Below, in pieces: positions 9,349 through 20,348 of a DNA stretch of 64,000 nucleotides (its first letter is position 1; each line of letters begins with the position of its first letter). Origin of the DNA: Faecalibacterium prausnitzii (GTDB lineage Bacteria > Bacillota > Clostridia > Oscillospirales > Ruminococcaceae); assembly GCF_003287405.1 (NCBI RefSeq), contig NZ_PRLD01000002.1, positions 229,997 to 293,996 of the forward strand. Reading direction: 5' to 3'. Both the position numbers and the translations under genes were made by a program. Below the pieces are notes generated by a model. That model worked only from the letters and a program-made list of their open reading frames with translations. It was not told the origin of the DNA and did not search any database.

Positions 9349-9443
9349 GTGACAGCTGCACTAAATATGCTACACACATTGCGCCGCTTCTTGTGCGAAA
9401 CGCCGCGAGCCCCCGCAGCTGTGCGCGGCATACAAGCAAAACC

Positions 9444-11021
9444 TCACCCGCCCAGAATGGCCTGCAGGTCGGCTTCCGGGGTGGCAATGGGCTTGAGGCC
9501 GTACCGTTCCTGCAGGGTGCGCACCACCCCCGGCGAGAGGAACGGGGGCAGGGTAGGCCCCAGCCGGATGTTCCGGATGCCCAGCGCCAGCAGCGCGATG
9601 AGGATGCACACGGCCTTCTGCTCAAACCAGCACAGCACCAGCGAGAGGGGCAGGTCGTTGACGCCGCAGCCAAAGGCGTCGGCCAGCGCCAATGCGATGC
9701 GGATGGCGCTGTAGGCGTCGTTGCACTGGCCTACGTCCAGGATGCGGGGCAGGCCGGTGCCCGGCACGGTGCCAAGGGGCAGGTCGTTCAGGCGGAACTT
9801 GCCGCAGGCCAGGGTCAGCAGGATGGTGTCGGGCGGGGTAAGGCGGGCAAACTCGGTGTAGTAGCGGCGGCTGGGCCGGGTGCCGTCGCAGCCGCCCACC
9901 AGAAAGAAGTGCCGCAGCTTACCGTCCCGCACCGCCTGCACGATCTCGTCCGCGTGCTGCAGCACGGCGGTGCGGGCAAAACCGGTGGTCACCGTGGAGC
10001 CGCCGTTCAGGCCGGGCAGCAGGGTGTCCTGCGCGTAGCCGCCCAGCTCCAGCGCCTTTTCGATCACCGGGGAAAAGTCGCGCCCTTCGTCGATGTGGGG
10101 CACGCCGGGGTAAGCCACCACCGAGGTGGTGAACACCCGGTCGGCGTAGCTGGCGCGCAGGGGCATGATGCAGTTGGTGGTGAACAGGATGGGCGCGGGG
10201 ATGTCCTCGAACTCCCGCTGCTGGTTCTGCCATGCGGTGCCAAAGTTGCCCTTGAGGTGGGGGTAGCGGCGCTTCAGCTCCGGGTAGCCGTGGGCGGGCA
10301 GCATCTCCGAGTGGGTGTAGACGTTGACGCCCCGGCCTGCAGTCTGTTCCAGCAGCTGCTGTGCGTCGTAGAGGTCGTGGCCGGAAATCACGATGAACGG
10401 CCCCTTTTCAATGGTCAGGGGCACCTGCACCGGTTCCGGATCGCCAAACGCGCCGGTGTTGGCCGCGTCCAGCAGCTCCATGCAGCGGTAGCTGGCTTCT
10501 CCTGTGGCCTGCACCAGCTGCCACAGGGCGTCGGTGGTCTGGCCGGGGTCGCCCACGGCCTGCAGGGCGGTACAGAAGAACCGGTCCAGCTCCGGGTCGA
10601 TGCGGCCCAGCACTCGGGCGTGGTAGTTGTAGGCGGCCATGCCCCGCAGGCTGAACAGCACAAAGCATTTCAGGCTGCGCCGGTCGGCATCCGGTTCCCG
10701 CCAGAGGGCCTGCATGTCGTAGTCCGGGCCGGTGCCGGGGCTGGCGTCGTGCACCCGGCGGGTCAGCGCGTCCACGGCGGCGGGGTCAAAGTTCACGTTG
10801 GTAATGGTGGTGAACAGCCCCTGCATCAGCAGCCGGGCCTGTTCCGGGGCCGGGCCGCGCCCCGCCGCGATGAGCTGCCCGGCAAACGCGATGAGCGCCC
10901 CGGTGAGCCGGTCCTGTGCGGCGGCTGTCTCGGCCGACTTGCCGCACACCCCCGCTGCGCCGGTGCAGGCGGTGCAGCCCGCCGCCTGCTCACACTGAAA
11001 ACAAAACATCTGCTCGTCCAT
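9444..11021 (-). CDS. hcp: Hydroxylamine reductase / hybrid-cluster protein
   Basis: 525 residues. Hybrid-cluster protein, a cytoplasmic Fe-S-O enzyme. The family reduces hydroxylamine to ammonia in vitro, and in some bacteria it reduces nitric oxide. The N-terminal C-x2-C-x8-C-x5-C pattern (MFCFQCEQ, then CTGAAGVCGK) binds the cubane cluster. Later cysteines (FTTNC, VGGCDG, LACGKF, DVGQCND) match hybrid-cluster ligand regions. I placed the start at MDEQMFCF, seven codons after the first ATG, because AAGGGAG lies six bases upstream. It sits between gdhA and gltBD on the same strand, so ammonia it forms could be assimilated next door; this is inference from position. Confidence 0.93.
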   Translation of the reverse strand: MDEQMFCFQCEQAAGCTACTGAAGVCGKSAETAAAQDRLTGALIAFAGQLIAAGRGPAPEQARLLMQGLFTTITNVNFDPAAVDALTRRVHDASPGTGPDYDMQALWREPDADRRSLKCFVLFSLRGMAAYNYHARVLGRIDPELDRFFCTALQAVGDPGQTTDALWQLVQATGEASYRCMELLDAANTGAFGDPEPVQVPLTIEKGPFIVISGHDLYDAQQLLEQTAGRGVNVYTHSEMLPAHGYPELKRRYPHLKGNFGTAWQNQQREFEDIPAPILFTTNCIMPLRASYADRVFTTSVVAYPGVPHIDEGRDFSPVIEKALELGGYAQDTLLPGLNGGSTVTTGFARTAVLQHADEIVQAVRDGKLRHFFLVGGCDGTRPSRRYYTEFARLTPPDTILLTLACGKFRLNDLPLGTVPGTGLPRILDVGQCNDAYSAIRIALALADAFGCGVNDLPLSLVLCWFEQKAVCILIALLALGIRNIRLGPTLPPFLSPGVVRTLQERYGLKPIATPEADLQAILGG

Positions 11022-11083
11022 ACAAAACTCCCTTTCTGCCATAAGATACTGCCAGTGTGGGCAGAGCGGGGCGGGGTTATACC

Positions 11084-11117
11084 CAAAAAGAGCCGCACCC
11101 CTGCGGGCGCGGCTCTT
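11084..11117 (-). terminator. Terminator of gdhA
   Basis: Minus strand AAGAGCCGC paired with GCGGCTCTT followed by TTT. It lies 18 bases after the gdhA stop, separating gdhA from hcp. Confidence 0.88.
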
Positions 11118-11134
11118 GGACGATGCAGTATGAC

Positions 11135-12880
<1,746 letters not shown>

Positions 12881-13714
12881 TTACTTCTTCAGCAGCTTTT
12901 CGCAGGCGTCTGCTGCGCCTTCCAAGAATTCGCCGCCGTAGGTCTCGATCATGCCGGCGTCGGAAAGCTCGGCCAGTTTGGGGTCGATGGGGCACTTGGC
13001 CAGCACGGGCAGGTTGTGCTTTGCGGCCACCTCGTCCACATGGCTGTTGCCAAACACATTGATGTGCTTGCCGCAGTCCGGGCAGACGATGTAGCTCATG
13101 TTCTCCACGATGCCCAGCATGGGCACCTTCATCATCTCGGCCATGTTCACAGCCTTTGCCACGATCATGCTTACCAGCTCCTGCGGGCTTGCCACCACAA
13201 CGATGCCATCCACCGGCAGGCTCTGGAACACGGTCAGGGGCACATCACCGGTGCCCGGGGGCATATCCACGAACAGGAAATCCACGTCCTTCCAGACCAC
13301 ATCGGTCCAGAACTGCTTGACCGCGCCGGCAATGACCGGGCCGCGCCACACAACGGGATCTTCCTCATTCTCCACCAGCAGATTGATGCTCATCACATCA
13401 ATGCCCATACGGCTCTGGATAGGCCAGCAGCCCTTGTCGTCCGCCATGGCACGGCCGTGAATGCCGAACAGCTTGGGGATGGACGGGCCGGTGATATCGG
13501 CATCCAGAATGCCGCAGTGGTAGCCGCGGCGGGCCATGGCACAGGCCAGCAGGGCGCTGGTCATGCTCTTGCCCACGCCGCCCTTGCCGGAAACAACGCC
13601 GATGACCTTTTTCACACTGCTATTAGGGTTGGGGGCATCGTGCTGCGGAGCGGCATCGCGGGAAGAACAGGCTGCACTGCAATTAGAGCAGTCATGGGTA
13701 CATTCTTCGCTCAT
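12881..13714 (-). CDS. Mrp/NBP35-family iron-sulfur cluster carrier ATPase
   Basis: 277 residues. Cytoplasmic P-loop ATPase that holds a 4Fe-4S cluster and hands it to apo-proteins. Seen: a deviant Walker A GKGGVGKS (43-50), a Walker B-like region (DFLFVDMPPGTGD), and the carrier motif CPDCG near residue 200, which bridges the cluster in the dimer. The first 16 residues carry four more cysteines (5, 9, 12, 16), like the N-terminal cluster site of eukaryotic NBP35. The clear promoter lies at 13812-13840; the ribosome-binding site before this ATG is weak. It is a single-gene unit next to a block of Fe-S enzymes. Confidence 0.92.
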   Translation of the reverse strand: MSEECTHDCSNCSAACSSRDAAPQHDAPNPNSSVKKVIGVVSGKGGVGKSMTSALLACAMARRGYHCGILDADITGPSIPKLFGIHGRAMADDKGCWPIQSRMGIDVMSINLLVENEEDPVVWRGPVIAGAVKQFWTDVVWKDVDFLFVDMPPGTGDVPLTVFQSLPVDGIVVVASPQELVSMIVAKAVNMAEMMKVPMLGIVENMSYIVCPDCGKHINVFGNSHVDEVAAKHNLPVLAKCPIDPKLAELSDAGMIETYGGEFLEGAADACEKLLKK

Positions 13715-13811
13715 TCTCTTTGTCGCGCACGGCAGGGGCAGGACCCGGGCGGTGCGCTTCCTCCTTGCTCAAAATACAGGCGCGGGCTTGCGCCCTGCCT
13801 GACCACTGTTA

Positions 13812-13840
13812 ACTATACCATAAAAAGTGCGCAGAAACAA
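13812..13840 (-). promoter_or_regulatory. Promoter of the mrp-type gene
   Basis: Minus strand TTGTTT (13840-13835), 17-bp spacer, TATAGT (13817-13812). Confidence 0.7.
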
Positions 13841-13922
13841 CCCATAGCGCCGCTCATGTTTTGCAAAGCCGCTGCATAGGCTGAACCGTGAACGCCCGTT
13901 CCGGGGCAGGGGGAGGTGCAGG

Positions 13923-15488
13923 GTGCGGCAGAATTACTTTAAAAATGCGGCGCTGCTTACCGGCTCGGACGTGGTGCTGCGGCTGGCAGGCATGGGGCTG
14001 CGCATCTGGCTGGCTAACGCCTTGGGCGGGGCGGGTATGGGGCTGTACCAGCTGGTGCTGGCGGTGTACGGGCTGTTTGTCACGCTGGCTACGGCGGGCA
14101 TCTCGGTGGCGGCTACCCGGCTGCTGACCGAGGAGCTCAGCCGGGACAAGGCCGCTGCGCGCGGGATGCTGGTGCGGCTGGTGCTGGCAGGGCTTACGCT
14201 GGGCGGGCTTGCCATGGTCGCCCAGCTTGCCACCGCAGGCCTTGCGGCAAAATGGTGGCTGGGGGATGTCCGCGCCGCTGCCGCGCTGCGCACCTCGGCG
14301 CTGGGGCTGCCGTGGATGGCAATCTCGGCGGTGCTGCGCGGCTTTTTTCTGGCACGGCGGCGGGTGGAGCCGAACGTGCTCAGCCAGCTGGCAGAGCAGA
14401 CGGTGCGTATTGCCGCCGTGGTGTGGGCGCTTTCCCGCACGCAGGGCTGGCCGGACGGCAGCCGCTGCGCGCTGGTGCTGGCGGCTACTGCCCTGAGCGA
14501 GGCCGTATCCACCGCCCTGATGGCATTGTTTTACCGGCGGGAGGCGGCACGCTGCTTCGGCAGCACAGCGCCGCGCCCGCCAAGGGAGGTGTCCCGGCGG
14601 CTGTGGGACATCCTTTGGCCGGTGGAGGGCGGCAGGGCGCTTTCCAGCGCGCTGCACACGGCCGAGAATATGCTGGTGCCCACCTGCCTTGCGGTATATC
14701 TGGCGGCTTCCGGCGGGCGCACCGCCGCGCTGGAGCAGTACGGTACCTTAAAAGGCATGGCGCTGCCGCTGATCAATTTCCCCTTTGGGCTGCTGGGCAG
14801 TCTGGCGGTTTTGCTGATGCCGGAGATCACACAGGCGCATATCGAGGGACAGACCGCCCGGCTGAACGCACTGCTGGACCGGATGCTGCGGCTCACGGGG
14901 TATTTCTCCGCGCTGGCGGGCACGCTGTTCTGGGTGTGGGGCAGGCCGCTGGCGCAGCTGCTCTACCATAGCCCGGAGGCCGGGTTCTATCTGGAGACCC
15001 TTGCCCCGGCCATGCCGCTGATGTACTTGGAAAGCATGGTGGACGGTGCCATGAAGGGCATCGGGGAGCAGAAAGCCGCTTTCCGGTACAGCGTATGGGA
15101 CGCCGTGCTGCGCATTGGCGGGGTGGCGGTGCTGCTGCCCCGGTACGGGATGCGGGGCTTTCTGGCGGTGATCCTGCTTTCCAGCTTCTACACCTGTGCG
15201 GCCAACACCGGGTGGCTGCTGCTTTCCAGCGGCACAGGGCACGCCTTCCGGCGCTGGCTGGGTGCACCGCTGCTGGCTGCTGCCGCCGCCGGGGCGGCAG
15301 GGCGGGGCGTGCGCCGGGTGCTGGCGGGCTTTCCGACACAGGAATTGGCGGGGCAGCTGGCAGTGCTGACGGCGGGCGGTACGGTGACGGCCATCGTGTT
15401 TTTACTGGCGGCGCTGCCGCTGGGGCTTTGGGAGGAAGTGCGGGCGGTGCTGCGGCAGGCAAAGACCGGGAAAAACAGGGGAAAGTGA
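13923..15488 (+). CDS. SpoVB/MurJ-like lipid-linked oligosaccharide flippase
   Basis: 521 residues, mostly hydrophobic with about 12-14 predicted helices, of the MOP flippase superfamily. The opening (KNAALLTGSDVVLRLAGMGLRIWLANALG, split by short turns) and the later PLINFPFGLLGSLAVLLMPEI region match the stage V sporulation protein B branch, which includes lipid II and wall-polymer flippases. It starts at GTG with GGGGGAGG five bases upstream. The following genes make nucleotide sugars and diaminopimelate products, so a role in exporting a lipid-linked wall or capsule precursor fits. Whether it moves lipid II or another glycolipid cannot be told. SpoVB in sporulating relatives acts in cortex synthesis. 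Confidence 0.85.
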   Translation: MRQNYFKNAALLTGSDVVLRLAGMGLRIWLANALGGAGMGLYQLVLAVYGLFVTLATAGISVAATRLLTEELSRDKAAARGMLVRLVLAGLTLGGLAMVAQLATAGLAAKWWLGDVRAAAALRTSALGLPWMAISAVLRGFFLARRRVEPNVLSQLAEQTVRIAAVVWALSRTQGWPDGSRCALVLAATALSEAVSTALMALFYRREAARCFGSTAPRPPREVSRRLWDILWPVEGGRALSSALHTAENMLVPTCLAVYLAASGGRTAALEQYGTLKGMALPLINFPFGLLGSLAVLLMPEITQAHIEGQTARLNALLDRMLRLTGYFSALAGTLFWVWGRPLAQLLYHSPEAGFYLETLAPAMPLMYLESMVDGAMKGIGEQKAAFRYSVWDAVLRIGGVAVLLPRYGMRGFLAVILLSSFYTCAANTGWLLLSSGTGHAFRRWLGAPLLAAAAAGAAGRGVRRVLAGFPTQELAGQLAVLTAGGTVTAIVFLLAALPLGLWEEVRAVLRQAKTGKNRGK

Positions 15489-15505
15489 TAAAAACGTAAA
15501 TTTTC

Positions 15506-15534
15506 TGGACACAGGCGGGGATTGTGAGTATAAT
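15506..15534 (+). promoter_or_regulatory. Promoter for the capD-like gene
   Basis: TGGACA, 17-bp spacer, TATAAT with an extended-10 TGAG just upstream. A leader of about 100 bases follows; it contains a CAGCGC/GCGCTG hairpin. Confidence 0.75.
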
Positions 15535-15637
15535 ACAAACGTGTAGTTGTATCCTTCCGGCACTGCCGGGGAACACTGCCGAAAAAGCAGCGCTGGGCAA
15601 AAGCCTTTGGCGCTGAGAGGAAAAAAGAGGATCGTAA

Positions 15638-17536
15638 GTGAAAGATAAAACCAAGAATACCCCGCAGGTGCTGCTGCGCCGTGCGCTGCTGGTGCTGATG
15701 GATGCTGCCATTGTGGCATTCAGCTTTTATTTTGCCTTGCTGCTGCGGGCAGACGGTGCGGTAGATGCCGTGTGGTGGCCCCACAACCGCGCTCTGCTGT
15801 ACGAAAATCTGCCGTGGATCGTGGCGGTGTATATCGTCTGCTTTCTGGCGGGCGGGCTGTACTCGGTGCTGTGGAAGTACGCCGGTGAGCGGGATCTGAT
15901 CCGTCTTGCCGGGATGATCGCCGTGCCCACCGCTGTGGTGTATGTGGTGAACCGCCACTTTATCCACGGTGTGCTGTTCAATTCCGCCAACTGCATGGCA
16001 TCCGTGCTCATCTTTTTGTTCATCGGCGGCAGCCGTCTGGCATGGCGGCTGTTTTTGAACCACCCGCTGGGCGAGCAGCTGCGCAAGGTACCCGCCAAAG
16101 ACCCCAACCGCCCTGTAATGATCGTGGGCGCGGGCGAAGCCGGTGCATGGGCCATCAACGTGTGTAAATCCAACAAGGAATACGGCCACGCCGTGGTGGC
16201 GGTGGACGATGACCCCGCAAAGCTGAACCAGACCATCCACGGTGTGCCGGTGAAGGGCACGCTGGAGGATATCCCGGAGTTGTGCACACGCTACGGCATC
16301 CACAGCATCATCATTGCCATCCCCACCTTAAAGGGCAGCCGCCTGAGCCACGTCATCGACCTGTGCGTCAGCACCCACTGCGCGGTGCAGGTGCTCAGCG
16401 ATCCGCAGCTGGTGGGCAGCGGTGCACCCCAGCAGGAGGTGTTCCGCGAGCTGAACCCCGCCGACTTCCTCTCCCGCGAGGAGGTCACGCTGGATACCGA
16501 CAAAATTTCCGGCTACCTTACCGGCAAAACGGTGCTGGTAACGGGCGGCGGCGGCTCTATCGGCAGCGAGCTGTGCCGTCAGGTCATGCGCTTTAAGCCC
16601 GGCAAGCTGCTCATCTTTGATATCTACGAAAACTGCGCCTACGAGCTGCTGATGGAATTGCAGCAGAAGTACGGCCGCGATATCCCGGTTACGGTGCTTA
16701 TCGGCTCTATCCGGGATAAAAAGCGTCTGGACGAGGTATTTGATACCTACCACCCCACGGTGGTGTTCCATGCTGCGGCGCACAAGCACGTGCCGCTGAT
16801 GGAGGTAAGCCCTGCCGAAGCCGTAAAGAACAACGTGCTGGGCACCAAAAACCTGTTGGTCAGCGCCAGCGAGCACGGGGTGGAGCGCTTTGTGCAGCTT
16901 TCCACCGATAAGGCCGTGAACCCCACCAGCGTCATGGGCTGCACCAAGCGCATCTGCGAGATGCTTATCCAGACCTTTGCGGGCAACACGGACATGAAGT
17001 GTGTGGCGGTGCGGTTCGGCAACGTTCTGGGCAGCCACGGCAGCGTTATCCCGCTGTTTGAAGCCCAGATCAAAAAGGGCGGGCCGGTCACCCTGACCGA
17101 CCCCAACATCGTGCGCTACTTTATGACCATCCCGGAGGCAGCCCAGCTGGTGCTGCAGGCGGGCGCATTGGCCGAGAGCGGCAATATCTATGTGCTGGAC
17201 ATGGGCGAGCCGGTGCGCATTATGGATCTGGCCAAGCAGCTCATCCGCTTTTACGGCTATGAGCCGGGCGTGAATATGGAGATAAAAATCGTGGGTCTGC
17301 GCCCCGGTGAAAAGCTTTACGAAGAGCTGATGATGGACGAGGAGCAGGACAAGATGCGCCGCACCCAGCACAACAAGATCTTTGTGGCAAGCCCCCGCAC
17401 CATTGATCTTGCCGAGTTCTACGGGCAGCTGCAGGCGCTGGAAGCCGCTGCCGCCCACAACGATGAGGGCGTGGTGCGCCAGCTGGCGGCTATGATCCCC
17501 ACCTTTACCCCCACCCGGGAGAACCTGAAACTGTAA
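15638..17536 (+). CDS. Membrane-bound UDP-sugar 4,6-dehydratase (CapD/FlaA1/PglF type)
   Basis: 632 residues. Four N-terminal membrane helices (about 12-130), then a CoA-binding-like Rossmann region (PVMIVGAGEAGAW), then an SDR catalytic domain with GGGGSIGSEL near 303-312. The active-site segment LSTDKAVNPTSVMGCTK has Met-Lys in place of the usual Tyr-Lys, typical of membrane UDP-N-acetylhexosamine 4,6-dehydratases such as PglF. Such enzymes make keto-deoxy sugars for capsules, glycoproteins or wall glycans at the inner membrane. It starts at GTG after AGAGG. It is followed by lysA in the same direction with no terminator between. Confidence 0.9.
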   Translation: MKDKTKNTPQVLLRRALLVLMDAAIVAFSFYFALLLRADGAVDAVWWPHNRALLYENLPWIVAVYIVCFLAGGLYSVLWKYAGERDLIRLAGMIAVPTAVVYVVNRHFIHGVLFNSANCMASVLIFLFIGGSRLAWRLFLNHPLGEQLRKVPAKDPNRPVMIVGAGEAGAWAINVCKSNKEYGHAVVAVDDDPAKLNQTIHGVPVKGTLEDIPELCTRYGIHSIIIAIPTLKGSRLSHVIDLCVSTHCAVQVLSDPQLVGSGAPQQEVFRELNPADFLSREEVTLDTDKISGYLTGKTVLVTGGGGSIGSELCRQVMRFKPGKLLIFDIYENCAYELLMELQQKYGRDIPVTVLIGSIRDKKRLDEVFDTYHPTVVFHAAAHKHVPLMEVSPAEAVKNNVLGTKNLLVSASEHGVERFVQLSTDKAVNPTSVMGCTKRICEMLIQTFAGNTDMKCVAVRFGNVLGSHGSVIPLFEAQIKKGGPVTLTDPNIVRYFMTIPEAAQLVLQAGALAESGNIYVLDMGEPVRIMDLAKQLIRFYGYEPGVNMEIKIVGLRPGEKLYEELMMDEEQDKMRRTQHNKIFVASPRTIDLAEFYGQLQALEAAAAHNDEGVVRQLAAMIPTFTPTRENLKL

Positions 17537-17620
17537 CAGCTTGAACTGCGGCACTGGGCCGCATGGGATAGACCGCAGGCCGGAAAATGCCGGGCTGCGC
17601 AAAACGAGAGGGATGTTATT

Positions 17621-18907
17621 ATGGAAAAGAAACCGTTTCTGACCGAGGCGATGGCACAGCAGATCATCGAGGATGTGCCCACGCCGTTCCACGTCTACGA
17701 CGAAAAGGGCATCCGGGAGAATGTCCGCCGCATCAACAAAGCCTTCAGCTGGAACAAGGGCTTCAAGGAGTATTTTGCGGTCAAGGCACTGCCCAACCCC
17801 GTCATCCTGCAGATCCTCAAGGAAGAGGGCTGCGGCGTGGACTGCTCTTCCCTGACCGAGCTGATGCTCAGCGAGGCCTGCGGCTTTACCGGCCACGACA
17901 TCATGTTCTCCTCCAACCAGACCCCTGTGGAGGATATGAAGAAGGCTTACGAGCTGGGCGCCTACATCAATCTGGACGATGCCACCATGGTGGAGTTTCT
18001 GGAGCGGGTGGCCGGTGTGCCGCAGGAGATCTTCTGCCGCTATAACCCCGGCGGAACCTTCCAGCTGGGCGAGAGCGAAGAGGGCTTTCAGGTCATGGAC
18101 AAGCCCGGCGATGCCAAGTACGGCATGACCGAGCAGCAGATGATCGACAGCTACAAAAAGCTGATGCAGAAGGGCGCAAAGCAGTTCGGCATCCATGCCT
18201 TCTTAGCCTCCAACACCATCTCGGACGCCTACTACCCGGAGCTGGCAGGCATCCTGTTCCAGCTGGCTGTCCGGGTGCAGCAGGCTACCGGTGCGCACAT
18301 CAGTTACATCAACCTGTCCGGCGGTGTGGGTATCCCTTACCGCCCGGAGCAGACCGAGAACGACATCATGGCCATCGGCGAGGGTGTGCGCCAGAAGTTT
18401 GAAGAGATCCTTGTGCCTGCCGGCATGGGGGATGTAGCCATCTTCAGCGAGATGGGCCGCTTTACTACCGGCCCCTACGGCGCGCTGGTGTCCACCGTCA
18501 TCCACGAAAAGCACATCTATAAGGAGTACATCGGTCTGGACGCCTGCGCCGCAAACCTGATGCGCCCCGCCATGTACGGTGCTTACCACCACATCACCGT
18601 GCTGGGCAAGGAGAACGCCCCCTGCGACCACAAGTACGACGTGGTGGGTGGTCTGTGCGAGAATAACGACAAGTTTGCCGTTGACCGGATGCTGCCCAAG
18701 ATCGACATCGGGGATATCCTTTACATCCACGATACCGGTGCCCACGGCTCTGCTATGGGCTACAACTACAACGGCAAGCTGCACTGCGCCGAGGTGCTGC
18801 TGTGCGAGGACGGCTCTCACCGGCTGATCCGCCGCGCCCAGACCCCCCGCGATTACTTTGCAACGCTGGACTTTTTGCCCTTTATGAAGCCCCTGTTTGA
18901 GGACTGA
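17621..18907 (+). CDS. lysA: Diaminopimelate decarboxylase
   Basis: 428 residues. PLP enzyme of the alanine-racemase-like fold III family, converting meso-diaminopimelate to lysine. Seen: the PLP lysine in YFAVKALPNP (K55), the phosphate-binding LSGGVGIPYRPEQ, and the dimer-interface substrate motif CENNDKFAVDR with its catalytic cysteine. The HAFLASN segment replaces the HIGSQ of classical LysA; this variant is common in a clostridial branch. A related decarboxylase of polyamine metabolism is the main alternative, but the C-terminal motif favours LysA. Confidence 0.85.
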   Translation: MEKKPFLTEAMAQQIIEDVPTPFHVYDEKGIRENVRRINKAFSWNKGFKEYFAVKALPNPVILQILKEEGCGVDCSSLTELMLSEACGFTGHDIMFSSNQTPVEDMKKAYELGAYINLDDATMVEFLERVAGVPQEIFCRYNPGGTFQLGESEEGFQVMDKPGDAKYGMTEQQMIDSYKKLMQKGAKQFGIHAFLASNTISDAYYPELAGILFQLAVRVQQATGAHISYINLSGGVGIPYRPEQTENDIMAIGEGVRQKFEEILVPAGMGDVAIFSEMGRFTTGPYGALVSTVIHEKHIYKEYIGLDACAANLMRPAMYGAYHHITVLGKENAPCDHKYDVVGGLCENNDKFAVDRMLPKIDIGDILYIHDTGAHGSAMGYNYNGKLHCAEVLLCEDGSHRLIRRAQTPRDYFATLDFLPFMKPLFED

Positions 18908-18932
18908 TTCTGATAAAAACGAGGTATGAACC

Positions 18933-19331
18933 ATGTTTTTTGGCTTTCAGCTTACCCTTGGCCTGATGATGGCCTTTTACGGTTTTTCGGTGATCAAAAA
19001 TCCCCGCGTGTGGGGCGATCAGGGGCGCAGGGCGGTCAAGGCCGAAAACTTTGAGGAATACTGCCGTCAGAACGGCCAGTTCTTTTTAAAGGCGGGCTGT
19101 GTTGTGGCGGTGATCGGTGCACTGGATGCGCTGGTCACGCTGGATGCCCTGCTGTACGCGCTGCTGTACATTTTTGGTCTGGCCTTTGCCTTCTACCCCC
19201 TTACCCGCTGGTGCAAGCAGAACGAGGGCTTCTTATGGCCGTGGCCCCACGTCCAGAGCGAGAAAAAGCGCATTAAAGAACTGCGCCGCGAACAGCAGGC
19301 ACAGGAGAACGAGGAAAAAGGGGAGAAGTGA
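18933..19331 (+). CDS. Small membrane protein of unknown function
   Basis: 132 residues, not recognised. A hydrophobic N-terminal segment (about 1-20) is followed by a short polar stretch, then a hydrophobic block (about 50-90) that could form two helices. A highly charged tail rich in Lys, Arg and Glu follows (about 108-132), probably cytoplasmic. The ribosome-binding site is weak (ACGAGG). It begins 25 bases after lysA and ends just before a strong terminator, so it is the last gene of that unit. Confidence 0.75.
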   Translation: MFFGFQLTLGLMMAFYGFSVIKNPRVWGDQGRRAVKAENFEEYCRQNGQFFLKAGCVVAVIGALDALVTLDALLYALLYIFGLAFAFYPLTRWCKQNEGFLWPWPHVQSEKKRIKELRREQQAQENEEKGEK

Positions 19332-19359
19332 TCCCCCGGATAAAGCATAGATCGCAAAA

Positions 19360-19404
19360 GAACAACTCCCGGTCACGCCGCTAACGTGACCGGGAGTTGT
19401 TTTA
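19360..19404. terminator. Bidirectional terminator between the small membrane protein and the SPFH gene
   Basis: ACAACTCCCGGTCACG pairs perfectly with CGTGACCGGGAGTTGT around a 7-base loop. TTTT follows on the plus strand and TTCTTTT on the minus strand. Confidence 0.92.
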
Positions 19405-19427
19405 GTTTACTGCTTGTGGATGAGCGT

Positions 19428-20333
19428 TTACTCGGCGTCCTTCGGGTCGGTCATCAGTTCCTTGATGCTGGGCACAACGCCGCCCAGATTCTGCAGCTCA
19501 GAGGGGATGATGATCTTGGTAGCCTTGCCGTTGGCAACCTTCGCCAGCGCTTCAAGGCTGCGGATGGCCAGCACTTTGTCGCTGGGCATGGCCTCGTTCA
19601 GCAGACGGATGGCATCAGCGTTGGCCTTCTGCACAGCCAGAATGGCCTGCGCTTCGCCCTCAGCCTCCAGAATGCGCTGCTGCTTCACAGCATCGGCGCG
19701 CAGGATGGCAGATTCCTTTTCGCCCTCGGCGGCGGTAATGGCGGCCTGCTTTTCACCGTCTGCCTTCAGGATGACGGCGCGCTTCTCGCGTTCAGCCTTC
19801 ATCTGCTTCTCCATGGCTTCCTGAATTTCCCGCGGCGGGATGATGTTCTTCACCTCCACGCGGTTCACCTTGATGCCCCACTTGTCGGTGGCTTCGTCAA
19901 GGATAGCGGTGATCTTGCCGTTGATGACATCGCGGCTGGTCAGGGTATGATCCAGCTCCATCTCACCAATGATGTTGCGCAGGGTGGTGGCAGAAAGGCT
20001 CTCGATGGCGGCAATGGGCTGGTTGACACCGTAGGTGTACAGCTTTGCGTCCATGACCTGAAAGAACACCACGGTGTCGATCTGCATAGTCACGTTATCG
20101 CGGGTGATCACAGGCTGAGGGGGAAAGTCTGCAACCTGCTCCTTCAGGCTTACCTTTTTGGCAATGCGCTCAATAAAGGGGATCTTGACGTGCAGGCCGG
20201 CAGTCCATGTATCGGAGTAGCTGCCCAGCCGCTCAATGACATATACCTTGGACTGCGGCACGATGACGATGTTGGAAACAATGACCAGTACCAGAACAAA
20301 AACAAGCGCAAGGATGACAAAAAACAGAACCAT
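19428..20333 (-). CDS. SPFH/band-7 (stomatin-like) membrane protein
   Basis: 301 residues. An N-terminal membrane helix (about 3-25) is followed by an SPFH domain (VPQSKVYVIERLG through the RNIIGEMELD segment), then a long Ala/Glu/Lys coiled coil (about 165-240; repeated EGEK and ADG-type units). Family members form large rings on the inner face of membrane microdomains and influence protein quality control and lipid order. It lies 15 bases after an NfeD gene, the standard partner. AAAGGAG precedes the ATG. Confidence 0.92.
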   Translation of the reverse strand: MVLFFVILALVFVLVLVIVSNIVIVPQSKVYVIERLGSYSDTWTAGLHVKIPFIERIAKKVSLKEQVADFPPQPVITRDNVTMQIDTVVFFQVMDAKLYTYGVNQPIAAIESLSATTLRNIIGEMELDHTLTSRDVINGKITAILDEATDKWGIKVNRVEVKNIIPPREIQEAMEKQMKAEREKRAVILKADGEKQAAITAAEGEKESAILRADAVKQQRILEAEGEAQAILAVQKANADAIRLLNEAMPSDKVLAIRSLEALAKVANGKATKIIIPSELQNLGGVVPSIKELMTDPKDAE

Positions 20334-20348
20334 AGTGCATCTCCTTTG